From: Actinernus sp. WN-2022
Lineage: Eukaryota > Cnidaria > Anthozoa > Actiniaria > Actinernidae
Reading direction: 5' to 3'
Length of the DNA: 64,000 nucleotides
Assembly (NCBI GenBank): GCA_030867875.1
Contig: JAOWCC010001634.1
Coordinates: forward strand, 53,850,021-53,914,020
Below, one piece after another: positions 19,629-30,225 of the stretch. Positions within the stretch are counted from its first letter, which is position 1; the number at the start of each line of letters is the position of its first letter. The notes under the pieces are model-generated. The model did not search any database. It was not told the DNA's origin and saw only the letters and a program-made list of their open reading frames with translations. The position numbers and the translations under genes were made by a program.

Positions 19629-19931
19629 AATATAAGGATCTGTTGGTCCACCATTTCTGGAATCGGTGGTCGCGGGAATGGTTTCCAGGATTGAGCCCAC
19701 GTGGAAAATGGTGCAAGTCGTAAGTTGATCTGAAGGTTGGTTGATATAGTTATGGTGTTGTCATTGGATACTTCGCTGGGCAAGTGGCCATTGGGTAGGA
19801 TTACAGATATTTACCCTGGATATGACGGTCATGCCCGCACTGTTGATGTGATGGTAGGAAAGACAGTGATGAGAAGGCTGATTGCCAAGCTGTGCCCTCT
19901 GGAGCGAAGTACTAATGTTAGAGACAACTAA
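19629..19931 (+). pseudogene. BEL/Pao retrotransposon C-terminal domain (DUF5641-like)
   Basis: The C-terminus of a BEL/Pao pol polyprotein. The segment HHFWNRWSREWFPGL matches the FWKRW block, and after a shift the frame reads WPLGRITDIYPGYDGHARTV and IAKLCPLE, the conserved WPLGR...DG.xR...L.PL pattern. At least one frameshift and an early stop break it. No long terminal repeat was found downstream, where a tandem repeat begins. Confidence 0.8.
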
Positions 19932-19959
19932 CTCTGTATTTGTGCCACATGTCAAGTGA

Positions 19960-20245
19960 CTAGTCAGTCCTTAGTACGTTAGTACGAGGCACTAGTTGTC
20001 TCTCAAAACATTTTCAGTTCTTAGTATGTTAGTACGAGGCACTAGTTGTCTTTCACTACATTTTCAGTCCTTATATAGTACGTTAGTACGAGGCAGTAGT
20101 TGTCTTTCACTACATGTTCAGTCCTTAGTACGTTAGTACGAGGCAGTAGTTGTCTCTCAAAACATTTTCAGTCCTTAGTACGTTAGTACGACAGTAGTAG
20201 TCTCTCACAACATTTTCATACAGTCCTTAGTAGTTTAGTCTCTTA
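19960..20245 (+). repeat. About 52 bp tandem repeat, five to six copies
   Basis: The unit starts CAGTCCTTAGTACGTTAGTA and continues CGAGGCACTAGTTGTCTCTC and AAAACATTTT. Copies start near 19965, 20016, 20067, 20119, 20170 and 20222. It follows directly on the BEL/Pao tail. Confidence 0.88.
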
Positions 20246-20434
20246 GAATAATCCTACTTTCCTTTGGTACAAAATAAATAAAACAATAATAGTTATAGTA
20301 CGTTGTTCAGCCGTCCTAAGAGAAAAATAAAAAAAGAACATCCTATTCTAGGCATGGTATAAATCAGAAACAGACCAGCCAACCTCCAGACGAGACAAGC
20401 GACAGCAAAAACGTCTGTAATAACCCTCTGCCCT

Positions 20435-20674
20435 GTGGGGCTCCAATACCAGCCACATCCACACCTGAGAGCAGACCCTGGCTTCCAAGAAAAGGTGAAA
20501 CAAATCTGTACCAAGCTAAAAGACCTCTGCGAGGCCCAACCATCCCTGTTGAAACAAACTCAGAAGAAGGTCAAAGATGCCGCCCGGTTGACAGGACGAG
20601 TCCACCACAATAAGTCCGAAGCGGCCAATCTATGGACTATTCATGCACAATTTGATGAACTCAAAAACTTGTAA
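20435..20674 (+). CDS. Hypothetical small charged protein, 79 residues
   Basis: The frame is lysine-rich and probably helical (KVKQICTKLKDLCEAQPSLL), ending ELKNL. No known domain is recognised. It may be a retroelement gag-like fragment or chance. Confidence 0.25.
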   Translation: MGLQYQPHPHLRADPGFQEKVKQICTKLKDLCEAQPSLLKQTQKKVKDAARLTGRVHHNKSEAANLWTIHAQFDELKNL

Positions 20675-20789
20675 ATGCCATTAAAATGGACAATAAAACA
20701 AGAGTTGAAAACTATATTGGTGTCAGCTTCACTCATTACACGCACTCATGCCCGGCGCGACCATATATGCCTAAGCAACAAAAAACGTT

Positions 20790-22110
20790 CTAAACGCCGC
20801 TTAAACCTAAAAAGCATTGCGACAAGCAAAAAGTAGAGCTCAAAACGAAGCATATATCCACAATATGAGGTACTTACGTTACTAGCGAAAGGGTTAAAAT
20901 TTATTCCTACGGAAACAGTACCCACTCAACCTGCTAAATCCTTATTAAAGGATTTTGATGAGTTCGCACGCAGAGTGCGCTTATGGTATATGTTCGCTAA
21001 TATCCCTAAAAACCGCTACACCCATTCTATGTAAAATTGAACTGGAAAGCCCCGGTTCAACCATCAGTAGCGCTCGAACAGTATCTTGATGATACACAGG
21101 AAGAATTAGCCAACATTGAAACTTGTCCAGTCATAGACAACCTTAGTCTAAAAGAACGACAAGCATTAGTAAGCCTAAACAACAACAAAGAATTCATATT
21201 TTTTATTCAAAAAAGCAGACAAAGGTACTACAACAGTCATTATGGATACCGCAACGAAAATAGAGGCCAAATGTCAGCTCTCTAACGAGAACTTTTACCA
21301 GCCTCTAGAAAAGCCTATGGTATCCGGAACAAAAATTCGAGTTCCTAAAATAGTCAACAGACTATTTTTACACGGACGCACTGACGAAATGACACAAATG
21401 GCTCAACCTAAGAGCAAACTCTACCCTCATCCCAGAATTCTATAAGCTCACTAAAATACACAAGAAAATACCAGTGAGCAGACCTATTATATCTGGAAGT
21501 GGCGGTCACACAGAACGCACATCGTCCTTTGTAGACTCTCTTTTGCAACCCATAGCAAAAAGTCAAGAGTCCTACATTAAAGACACTAAAGATTATTTTT
21601 ATCAACTTCATCGAGCAAACATGAGTTCCGGATTCAGCGGTTGTTCTAGCTAGCCTCGATGTTAGTTCCCTCTACACTAACATCCCTCAGGACGAGGGAA
21701 TCAGCACAATCTGTCTAAACTACGAGGATTTTTATGGCTCTAAACTCCCAATTCCAACCTAGAAGAGAATTCATTCTCCTTTAAAGTGTATGAATTAAAA
21801 ATTGTTTTTCCCAATTTGCCAAACTATCTTTAACTAAGATTTTTTTTTTCCTTGTCGAAAGTTTACTCTATTTACAAACACACGGTGTAGCTATGGGGAC
21901 CAGTTGCTTTCGCCAATGTGTTTTTGTCACATATTGAAAAGCAACTTCTAAACGCTAGCCCTTACAAACCGCTGATCTGGAAACGATTTATCGATGACAT
22001 ATTTTCAGTGTGGACAATTAACATAAGCGAAGTTCAAAATTTTGTTAACTTCGCCAACTCATTACACAACACAATTAAATTCAACAACTATGTTGTTTCA
22101 TGATCGAACT
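20790..22110 (+). pseudogene. Penelope-like element reverse transcriptase, many frameshifts
   Basis: Pieces in all three plus frames follow the Penelope reverse transcriptase in order: KGLKFIPTE and LLKDFDEFARRVRLWYM (about 20890-21000), NWKAPVQPS, NNNKEFI with KADKGTTTVIMD in another frame (about 21190-21250), EFYKLTKIHKKIPVSRPIIS, GSGGHTERTSSFVDSLLQP, QESYIKDTKD (about 21430-21600), ASLDVSSLYTNIPQDEGI (about 21650-21710) and finally KRFIDDIFSVW (about 21985), where FIDD carries catalytic aspartates. At least five frameshifts and one deletion make it dead. It is on the opposite strand to the endonuclease relic at 15.7-16.3 kb and need not be from the same copy. Confidence 0.88.
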
Positions 22111-22439
22111 TTTACACTTACTGACTTAGACAAAAAATGCTGTTAGCTTCATCTGTTGGCGAAGTGTTGGCAAAGTCAACACGTGTCGGATGGATCATAA
22201 AGTAGTTTTCCCGATGGAAAATACAATGTGTAGTTTGTATCAAAATTATTATCTAATCTCCAAGTCTCTCACCTGGACTTCTGCAAAAAGTCAGCCTCAA
22301 CGGTGATGCTTGAGAGGTATGAACTTTCATCAAACCTGTATGGAATAACTACACAAGAGAACAACTCTTACGTATATTATTAACAATAATCTGTGTGGGG
22401 CCATATTGACTAAGTTAAATTCATTGGATAACATTGATC

Positions 22440-22920
22440 AGCTGCCAAGGCAAATGTCTTTAGGCCCCTATATTGCTTTGCTGATGCTAAACACCACAGA
22501 CTGCACAATGGATTAACCCTGTACAACTATTAATGGAATGGAAACTATGCTCTATCCTCCCATAACCTACAAAGAAAAGAGCAATCATACAAGCAACAGC
22601 AGGCACATGACTAACCAACAGAATTAAGCCACAGATCTACAGAACTACATTTTATACCAGGACTTAATCTAGGAGATCATGTACAATGTATGGATCCTAG
22701 ACAAGAAAGTACTTAGAACAATGGTCAAAAAGACCTCAGAACTAAGATCATCATGTCATCAAGACAGATCAATAGATGGCACCTTGTTCCAAACCCAAAA
22801 GAAAGAGCCAACACCAATGGAGAAGCAGAAGTTCCAGAGGATAGTCCAGTTACTATGGAAACTCAACAGAGAAACACCAGCAGGGAGATTAGTTGTCCCT
22901 CCTAAATGGCTAGTTCTCTG
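22440..22920 (+). pseudogene. Ty3/gypsy integrase C-terminal fragment
   Basis: Scattered frames show ALLMLNTT, then GLNLGDHVQCMDPRQEST and SCHQDRSIDGTLF, and last AGRLVVPPKWLVL. The order fits the region after the gypsy integrase core: the ALLM.RTTP block, the GPY/F-like C-terminal domain, and the proline-rich end. Several frameshifts and stops are present. No long terminal repeat could be defined after it. Confidence 0.6.
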
Positions 22921-23720
22921 AACTGAAAGACGTTTTGTGCTGTGATTATTTTGAACTTACTTCAATGTGAGACAAACTCTTGAGACATATCGTTTTATGT
23001 CAGTATTATTAATATAGATCTATAATTGTTTTGTTTAAAATGCTACTGTAACTAAATTACACTTTTCCTTCTTTCTTCAGCTTCGGAAAGTGAAAGTACT
23101 AAATTTACTTATGATATAAAATACAGGAGGTCCGGCTAATATTATTATTTTAGGCATCATTTTTGTCTGCTATTACTCGAATTAGAACTGGATAACATCA
23201 TCTGAGCAACCCAAAACATAGACATGGCTACTTTAGTATGCAGAAGCTAGGAAAGGGTCATTTTTTATATAGGAATGTAGATTCAATTTTTGAGTACAAT
23301 CTCTAGAGAAGATTGATAGAACCCCTACGGGGAACTTGTGGATTTGTATGAATCATGTGTATGTTGGAATCATTATTATGTGAAGTGTGTGTGAAGTGCG
23401 TTAGAATCACTATAAATAATTACTGCGTGAAACACGGTGACATCAAGGTAGCATTGTGTTATGTCTGTATCAATACCAACGTTGTCCATTGTCCCTCCAC
23501 TCCTTCCTTTACATATGTGGCACATATGACAACTCAATCCGTCCCGTGCAGTGACGATTTTGTCGAATATTTGTCAGACATAGTAATAATAATAATAATT
23601 ATAGTTATCCAGGGGGTCTACTCGCCAACTAAAGGCAATTTTCGGTTGGGCCCTGTAACAACTGGAGGTGTTTGAAAAAAACAAGCACATTATTAATGAA
23701 GGGATGGGAATAAAAATGGC
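22921..23720. other. Non-coding stretch
   Basis: No credible coding signal is seen. There is a short (AAT)n run at about 23583-23600. The first part could contain a long terminal repeat of the preceding gypsy relic, but no second copy is in the window. Confidence 0.4.
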
Positions 23721-24502
23721 TTAACTCTTTCGGGTCCGAGCCTGTAAATATAGGTCCCCTGAGACCTATATGAGAAAAAAAATTGCATCTAGACATGCCG
23801 GAAAGACGATGTTGCGATATTATGTGAAGGGATGAATGGCTTCAAAGTCAGAGCTATAACAGGGATCGCTTGAATCTTTCACTATGGAGAAAAGCTCATT
23901 TGTTTTGGTGTTCGTTTTTGTTTCTTCGATTTTCACGAATTTTAAGGAGCTGAAAATCGGCTCAAAACATCCTTCCCATTCGAACTTGAAATCAAGAGCA
24001 AACACAAAATCAGCACTCAGTCGTTACAGTACCTTCTTTAATCTTTCGAACCACCAGGTTTGTTTGCACAAAACACACCAAGCGACTGTGAACCGCGCTA
24101 TTCTTGTCACTGCATTTCACTCGACCACATTTACCTGCTCCCACCTCCAATTGCATGCTGGGTAATGGACACAAAATTCACAAGGGGTTCCCCCCCCCCC
24201 CTTCTGGGACTCCGGTAGGGGAGCCCTACAACCAAGAGCGGTGTTTTGGACTCAAGCCGTTGCTTTAAAGTGACAAAAACACATTCTAATAGATTGAGCA
24301 GGGGTAAAAGACTGCCAACTGCAGGATTTCAAGGATTTCATTGAATAATTTTTTCCTGTGTCTGAAAGCACAAACACAACGGAAAAACTCTGTGAAATCC
24401 CCTCACAAGGCCTACTAAAAGCAAACCAAGTACTTTTCAGCCATCCTCAGACTTAATGATGTCCTCAAGCTCTCTGACAGTGGCATTTTTCTCCAAAACA
24501 AG

Positions 24503-24612
24503 AGCCCATCTGGGCTTTCACTCGGGCCACATGAGATTGAAGATGAAATACACTTTCATTTGAAATCCTCTTAGTAATAACCAAAGGGAAGAATTATTAG
24601 CTGAATATTAGC
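24503..24612. repeat. Copy of a dispersed repeat, inverted relative to 28075-28190
   Basis: GAGCCCATCTGGGC, CCACATGAGATTGAAGAT, CTTAGTAATAACCAAAGGG and AAGAATTATTAGCTGAAT recur in reverse complement at 28075-28190. This copy lies inside the TTAA-bounded element, the other outside it. Confidence 0.85.
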
Positions 24613-25022
24613 AGTCTTTAGGAGTGGCCGGTAGCGCGGTGACTTTCATTCTCTGCTCCCCTAGTATATACATGTAATTTAATATTATTTTTTTCTCGTA
24701 TGTAAATTAAAGTAGTTGACCTTTTACTGTAAACACTACTTATTCATGTAACACACGTTTGCAATTTAGTCTGCTCTTCTGTTATACTGCAGGTTCCGAG
24801 TACTAATAGATGATTGTCTCAACTATATGTTTATATTTGTCCCAAATTATAAGTTGTATCCTGTCCATCCTGTGATGGAGCTATCACTATATTTCTCTAT
24901 ATGTAGTGATGATATTGAATCATGTTTGCCGCGTAGCACTAGTAAGTGTAAAGAATGTGATATAAAGTGGTAAGCTGTAGTGCTAAGTGTGCATGCCCTA
25001 CGAGGGAAAGAGAAAAAATCTC

Positions 25023-25096
25023 TGACCCAAGTGGGACTCGAACCCAACGACCTCCAGGTTACATGTCTGGCGCTCTACCAACTGAGCTATCAAGTC
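25023..25096 (-). tRNA. tRNA-Thr-like sequence, array unit 1
   Basis: Has the same cloverleaf, A and B boxes and A33 as the copy at 12665-12738. The T-run for termination is the complement of 25012-25017. Confidence 0.65.
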
Positions 25097-25278
25097 AGAT
25101 GAGAGCAATCGTGGGTATTGGTGCGTTTTATGGGGTCACGGCGATTATATATGTATATGTAGTTATGATATTGAATCATGTTTGCCGCGTAGCACTAGTA
25201 AGTGTAAAGAATGTGATATAAAGTGGTAAGCTGTAGTGCAAAGTGTGCACGCCCTACGAGAGAAAGAGAAAAAATCTC

Positions 25279-25352
25279 TGACCCAAGTGGGACTCGAACC
25301 CAACGACCTCCAGGTTACATGTCTGGCGCTCTACCAACTGAGCTATCAAGTC
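25279..25352 (-). tRNA. tRNA-Thr-like sequence, array unit 2
   Basis: Located exactly 256 bp from unit 1 and apparently identical over the 74 nt body, including A33 and the six-base T-run downstream. Confidence 0.65.
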
Positions 25353-25534
25353 AGATGAGAGCAATCGTGGGTATTGGTGCGTTTTATGGGGTCACGGCGA
25401 TTTTATATGTGTTTGTAGTTATGATATTGAATCATGTTTGCCGCGTAGCACTAGTAAGTGTAAAGAATGTGATATAAAGTGGTAAGCTGTAGTGCTAAGT
25501 GTGCACGCCCTACGAGGGAAAGAGAAAAAATCTC

Positions 25535-25608
25535 TGACCCAAGTGGGACTCGAACCCAACGACCTCCAGGTTACATGTCTGGCGCTCTACCAACTGAGCT
25601 ATCAAGTC
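25535..25608 (-). tRNA. tRNA-Thr-like sequence, array unit 3
   Basis: Third tandem copy with the same body, A33 and terminator. The following partial unit has lost the tRNA-like segment. Confidence 0.65.
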
Positions 25609-25834
25609 AGATGAGAGCAATCGTGGGTATTGGTGCGTTTTATGGGGTCACGGCGATTTTATATGTGTTTGTAGTTATGATATTGAATCATGTTTGCCGC
25701 GTAGCACTAGTAAGTGTAAAGAATGTGATATAAAGTGGTAAGCTGTAGTGCTAAGTGTGCACGCCCTACGATATATATAGTATATTTCTCTAATGTTCTT
25801 TCTACCCTGTGCAGCTCTTATCGCCGCCTCGCGG

Positions 25835-26113
25835 CTACCCTCGTGAAGAATCTAAAGAATTCCGTCTCTTCCGGTTTGAATTTGACTCATGTGTATGTGT
25901 TGCTTTTGGAATTTCAAGGATATGTTGATCCAAAACTACAGGCTCTTGGGGGTTTTCATTGACTTGTGAACTTGCAGGCTCTGTAACTTGTTTTGTTTTC
26001 TTAGTATAACATAAAGTGTTGAACATGTTCTCAAGCATGTCGCGCGTGACCTCTGTTTCTTCCTCCAACGACTCCGAAGTATCTTTAAGATTCATTAAGT
26101 TCTCTACTTTCAT
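25835..26113 (-). CDS. Hypothetical acidic exon in the TTAA-bounded element
   Basis: The 92-residue frame is acidic and polar (DTSESLEEETEVTRDMLENM), ending in KRRNSLDSSRG. The ATG is preceded by TTTCCCAGATTACAG, which could be a splice acceptor, so this may be an internal or last exon. I do not recognise it. It may belong to the transposon's own protein. Confidence 0.3.
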   Translation of the reverse strand: MKVENLMNLKDTSESLEEETEVTRDMLENMFNTLCYTKKTKQVTEPASSQVNENPQEPVVLDQHILEIPKATHTHESNSNRKRRNSLDSSRG

Positions 26114-26869
26114 CTGTAATCTGGGAAACTCAATCTTTGTTCATGCCTCGTATGCGGTGCCTTAATTGGCACATAACTATTCCTGTTGTTAAGTAGACGT
26201 GGATGGTTATAAGTAAAAATCCTTCGACAGCTTGTACGTACCCTTTCCGCCAGGTCAATATCCTCGCTGGAACGAAATAACATGATCTCAATACTCTCTG
26301 TGTCTGTAAAACGAAATGTGGCATAAAACCTACCAAACGAACCTCAAACGCCTGTGTAGAGCCGTCCGTCACAAGATGGCGACTGGACTGAAGTAGAGAA
26401 GAGAAATCTATAAGCGTCACGATCGCGAGGTACGCGCACACAAATTAATGCATAGTTAATAAATTAACCTAAGAGTGTCACGTGACCAGCACAGTGCAAT
26501 CTGATTGGTGGTGAACTTGAAATTCAATACATGGGAACAAAGAAAAAGTAACCGCATTGGTTCAAAAGGCCAAATTTTGTTGCATGAAACAAAACGGCTT
26601 GCATTTTAAGACTCGGATCTGCCACAGGCAGCCCGAGTAATTAGAGCACATTTCATTGGAAACCCTACAGAAGTTGCAATACCTACCATCAACCAGTTCG
26701 TAGAATTCACCCGAATGACATTGTGGAGAAAGTTTGAGCCCTCGGCTTAAAAGGTCAGCAGTATTTAACTGCCCTGGGCTAGCCAAACCTGAACTGAGGG
26801 GGGAGGGTTGAGTTAGCACTCAGGATTTCACCAATTGAGCTCACACACGATCGGACCCGAAAGAGTTAA

Positions 26870-27283
26870 GAGATAATTTTGCTTAGTGTCACTCTTTACT
26901 GCAGTTTTTTATGGTCGCTTTTCGTTTTTTCAAGTCGCATTTTATGAAGATCGTGACCATTCGTGTATGTGAAAATGCCGATTATAGAAACAAAACAAAA
27001 AAGATTTGAAAAATACATATACTTTAGCTTTTTCTTGCCTCTCCTACCGCTACTTTTAATATTCAGAGCTTATTTACCAGAGCCAAGTCAAAAATTGCTT
27101 ATCAGTGTCTATCGTCACTCTGTTTTGGCTTTTTAAAAGTCTTTTTTAAGTCTTTCATTAAGGTCTGTTCCTGATTTTGTTTGTTGATTTTACCTGATCT
27201 TTCATTTCAGTATTTATTTTTCAAATCCATTTCACTCATCAAAAATTCGCTTCACGCTATAGTGCACTTCACAAAGAAACATT
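26870..27283. other. Non-coding AT-rich stretch
   Basis: I see no open frame, repeat or structured element here. Confidence 0.4.
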
Positions 27284-27449
27284 GTTTAAAGAATGCCAAT
27301 CAGGATTAATGCATTGCAAGCTTGAACAATAGAAAACCGTTACAATCGCCATTTTCGTACTGTACGAAAATGGCGATTGTAACGGGTTTTCTATTGTTCA
27401 AATGTAAACACGGGCTCGCAAATCATTAATCCTGATTGGCATTCTTTAA
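27284..27449. mobile_element. Palindromic MITE
   Basis: The arms TTTAAAGAATGCCAATCAGG... and ...CCTGATTGGCATTCTTTAA are inverted, and a second pair (GAACAATAGAAAACC / GGTTTTCTATTGTTC) meets at the centre CGTACTGTACG near 27360. The right arm holds about 10 extra bases. No coding capacity. Confidence 0.8.
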
Positions 27450-28074
27450 GTACTTAGGTTTTCACACTTCAGTTATTTTGATTGGAAAGCGGATTTAATG
27501 CATTGCCGACAGAGTTTCAGTCGCTTTGCATTTTTAAACAATAATCTTTCCAAAATCCTCGCAAGCAAAATTTTCAACAGGGAAACGGCATAGGGTTTCG
27601 TCTTAAGAATCTTTTACAAGTCCCCAGGCGAACCACAAACAAGGCCCGACACGACTATCTTTGAAAAGCTAAGACCATGAAAGTTACTGAAATGGCCTTC
27701 TTAGCTCCAAAATATTAACAGTTTGCTTCGTCTTAAGACAGTTTGCTTCGCCTTACGTCTATGTAAATCTCCAGTGATAACAAATCACCTTTTAGTCAAA
27801 CAGTTATTCGTTCAACCATGAGTTAATGATGTCCAACAGCACTTTGCACAAAGTTACCCTTTCGAAATGTTAGTCCACCATTCTAACAATAATCTCCACT
27901 GTTTCAACCATGCATCTTTCCAGCTTGGTGTCTGACTTTAGAGAGAGCAAAAGTCCGTTCGAGATTCAATTTGTAAGTGGCAAGCTGTTTCCCGCCGAAA
28001 CATACAGCGTAGTGAGCTGACAATGTTGTTTCTTGAAGTCCCATAATTTAACACATGTTGTTTCTTGAAGACTG

Positions 28075-28190
28075 CTAAATTCAGCTAATAATTCTTCCCT
28101 TTGGTTATTACTAAGACGATTTCAAATGAAAGTGTACAGTTGATCTTCAATCTCATGTGGCCCAGATGGGCTCAAAGATGGCGGCAGGTT
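28075..28190. repeat. Copy of a dispersed repeat, inverted relative to 24503-24612
   Basis: Reverse-complement match to 24503-24612 over about 100 bp with small differences. It suggests the TTAA-bounded element picked up, or was later invaded by, a common local repeat. Confidence 0.8.
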
Positions 28191-28237
28191 TGTGAAAATC
28201 ACAGAGGAAGATGTAAACAGCTTAAATGAGCTGCATC

Positions 28238-28304
28238 AACCTCGTCCCCAGGGTCTTCTCGGTCAGATCCAAGATGGCGGCTACCCGAGAGAAGACCCTG
28301 GTAA
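28238..28304. mobile_element. Short hairpin MITE, CCAGGGTCTTCTC ends
   Basis: Inverted ends CCAGGGTCTTCTCGG and GAGAAGACCCTGG enclose GATCCAAGATGGCGG. A second copy is at 29396-29455 in the opposite orientation. Confidence 0.75.
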
Positions 28305-28879
28305 AGGCTGAACTGTCACGTATTCTGATTTGCTCTTCGATTATGACGCAAGGGTGGTTCTAACAATGCTTTTTATTGGCCAAACGGACTGAGTCCAGAG
28401 AAATGAACTTTTATGTAGATTCGATTGCTCAAATTTTATCAATACAATGATTTTAAATAACCTTAAAACCCGTTGTGTAGGTAGAGCAGTAGATGAAGTG
28501 CATTACTGGGGAGTTTTCTGGTAAGTTTCATTAGTGGGAAAGCCATGAGAAGCTGTTAAACCTGAACATGTGCTATTGATCGCTTCGCTTCAACGCTGAC
28601 GGGAAATGAACGGCTTTTTAGGATTCTCTTTTAGCTTAGATACATCCTAGTAGCTTTGTGATACCTTTCCACTGTTTCTTTATCCAAGTAAACTCTATTT
28701 CGAGCCATTTAGTAGACCTGTTTTCACAGCATCGTTCGCCGCATGGAAATACCATTACTCGCTTCTCGCATACTCCGGATTGGGATACCTATGGTTTGGA
28801 CACGTCATGAACTATTCCCATATTTAGCTTCGCCGCCATCTTAGATCGCCAAATCACGTGACAAAATACTCCCAAAATC

Positions 28880-28945
28880 TCAACCTTGTTCCCAGGGATC
28901 TTTATGCGCCTAATCAAAGATGGCGTCGAAAATACACCTGGTACA
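28880..28945. repeat. Short repeat, inverted copy at 29290-29360
   Basis: TTGTTCCCAGGGATCTTTA, CCTAATCAAAGATGGCGTCG and ACCTGGTACAGGCTGG recur in reverse complement at 29290-29360. Together with the neighbouring hairpin MITE they form an inverted arrangement about 1.2 kb wide. Confidence 0.75.
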
Positions 28946-29285
28946 GGCTGGTCATGTGACCCAAAAATATGCCCAATATATGGGCATATTTTGAAGAACA
29001 TCCGCCATCTTGGATTCATCATCGCTGAAGAACGGTTAACTGTTGAAATGTGATCCCAATGAATTCCAACCATACATTGTTCTACTTGTACCCAGTTGCA
29101 AAGTGAATATTAAAAGAGTCAAAAACGCTAAGTTCTGATGAATTTGTAGTTGTTTTCAACGAACTTTGAACGCGCAATGCGAAAGACCACATTACCAGTT
29201 TATTTTTCATATCAAGAATGCACGCACTATTCGAAATTCTCCAATCAGCGCGAGCGAAACGTCTAGCCAATCAGTGGCCGAATTC

Positions 29286-29360
29286 CACCAGGCTGTACCA
29301 GGGGTACTTTCGACGCCATCTTTGATTAGGCACGTAAAGACCCCTGGGAACGAGGTTGCC
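29286..29360. repeat. Inverted partner of the 28880-28945 repeat
   Basis: Begins CCAGGCTGTACCAGGGG and ends CCCCTGGGAACGAGG. Reverse complement of the earlier copy, with a few changes. Confidence 0.75.
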
Positions 29361-29395
29361 AAAATCTGTGAGTATTCGATCACGTGATCCAGTCA

Positions 29396-29455
29396 TTACC
29401 AGGGTCTTCTCTCTGGTAGCCGCCATCTTGGATCTGACCGAGAAGACCCTGGGGA
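29396..29455. mobile_element. Short hairpin MITE, second copy
   Basis: Reads ACCAGGGTCTTCTCTCTGG ... CGAGAAGACCCTGGGG, the reverse complement of 28238-28304. Confidence 0.75.
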
Positions 29456-29640
29456 CGATGAATATTCCGAGCACAAAAAGCCAAATACGATCTAAAACTC
29501 TCTAAAGATTTTCTCGACTGCAACGAAGAGACCGATGAAACTCTCCAGAACAGTTTAGAAAGATCACGAAGAAGTTTGTACTGACAGTAAGTAAAATGAA
29601 TACATAAGAGTCTTAGAGCAGTTTCATTGTTCATATAATA

Positions 29641-30225
29641 GATAGACTACAGTATGTTCAGAACTGCGCTGCGCGTTTAATTACCGGTAAATCAAAACAT
29701 GATCATATTACTCCTGTCCTCAAACAACTCCACTGGCTACCTGTAGGGCAGCGTATTGTTTTTAAAATACTTTTACTTACATATAAGGCTCTAAATAAAT
29801 TAGCTCCACCGTACATTAGTAATATGCTTCACGCCTACATTCCTACACGTACCTTGAGATCGTCTTCGCAATATTTATTAACTGTTCCTATGTCTAATTT
29901 GAAGAGCTATGGTGACCGAGCCTTCTCAGTTGCTGCACCTAAGTTATGGAACTCATTACCAGCTAAGATTAGAATGAGCCCGTGTATTGGCAGTTTTAAA
30001 TCTACTTTAAAGACATATCTTTTTAATTGTGCTTATAATTAATGCTTTTTATAGTAGTTTTTAGTTGTCTCAGTAGTTTTAGTGGTATACATACTAGATA
30101 GTTTAATATCAATTATATTCTAACTTTATATATATTTTTACCAGTATTCATTGTAAAGCGCCATAGGGCAACTAGTGGATTATGGCGCTATAGAAATAAT
30201 TTATTATTATTATTATTATTATAAA
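29641..30225 (+). mobile_element. LINE 3' end with (TTA)n tail
   Basis: The coding end runs from about 29645 to 30042: VQNCAARLITGKSKHDHITP, LKQLHWLPVGQRIVFKILLL, TYKALNKLAPPYI and AAPKLWNSLPAKIR, the classic C-terminal part of an L2/CR1-type reverse transcriptase. The frame is intact within the fragment and ends in a stop at 30040-30042. A 3' UTR with GTAAAGCGCCATAGGGCAAC follows, then (TTA)n at 30198-30222. The 5' portion is missing. Confidence 0.88.

Larger units (their letters stand above)
24902..25770. repeat. 256 bp tandem array, three full units plus partial unit
   Basis: Equivalent positions recur at 24967, 25223, 25479 and 25735, an exact 256 bp period. Units differ by only a few bases. 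The fourth unit breaks off after GCACGCCCTACGA at about 25770. Each full unit contains a minus-strand tRNA-like sequence and its T-run. Confidence 0.96.
23721..26869. mobile_element. 3.1 kb TTAA-bounded DNA transposon (piggyBac/Kolobok-like)
   Basis: Perfect 15 bp inverted termini CTCTTTCGGGTCCGA (23725-23739) and TCGGACCCGAAAGAG (26851-26865) are flanked by TTAA on both sides (23721-23724 and 26866-26869). The 3,141 bp interior holds the tandem tRNA-like array and two unrecognised minus-strand frames (23820-24005 and 25835-26113), but no identifiable transposase. It is probably non-autonomous or carries a transposase too degraded to see. Confidence 0.82.

Noticed and set aside
24967..25962. 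Four parallel open frames of 75-84 codons starting MVSCSAKCA
   Set aside because: They are translations of the 256 bp tandem repeat across the antisense of the tRNA-like sequence.
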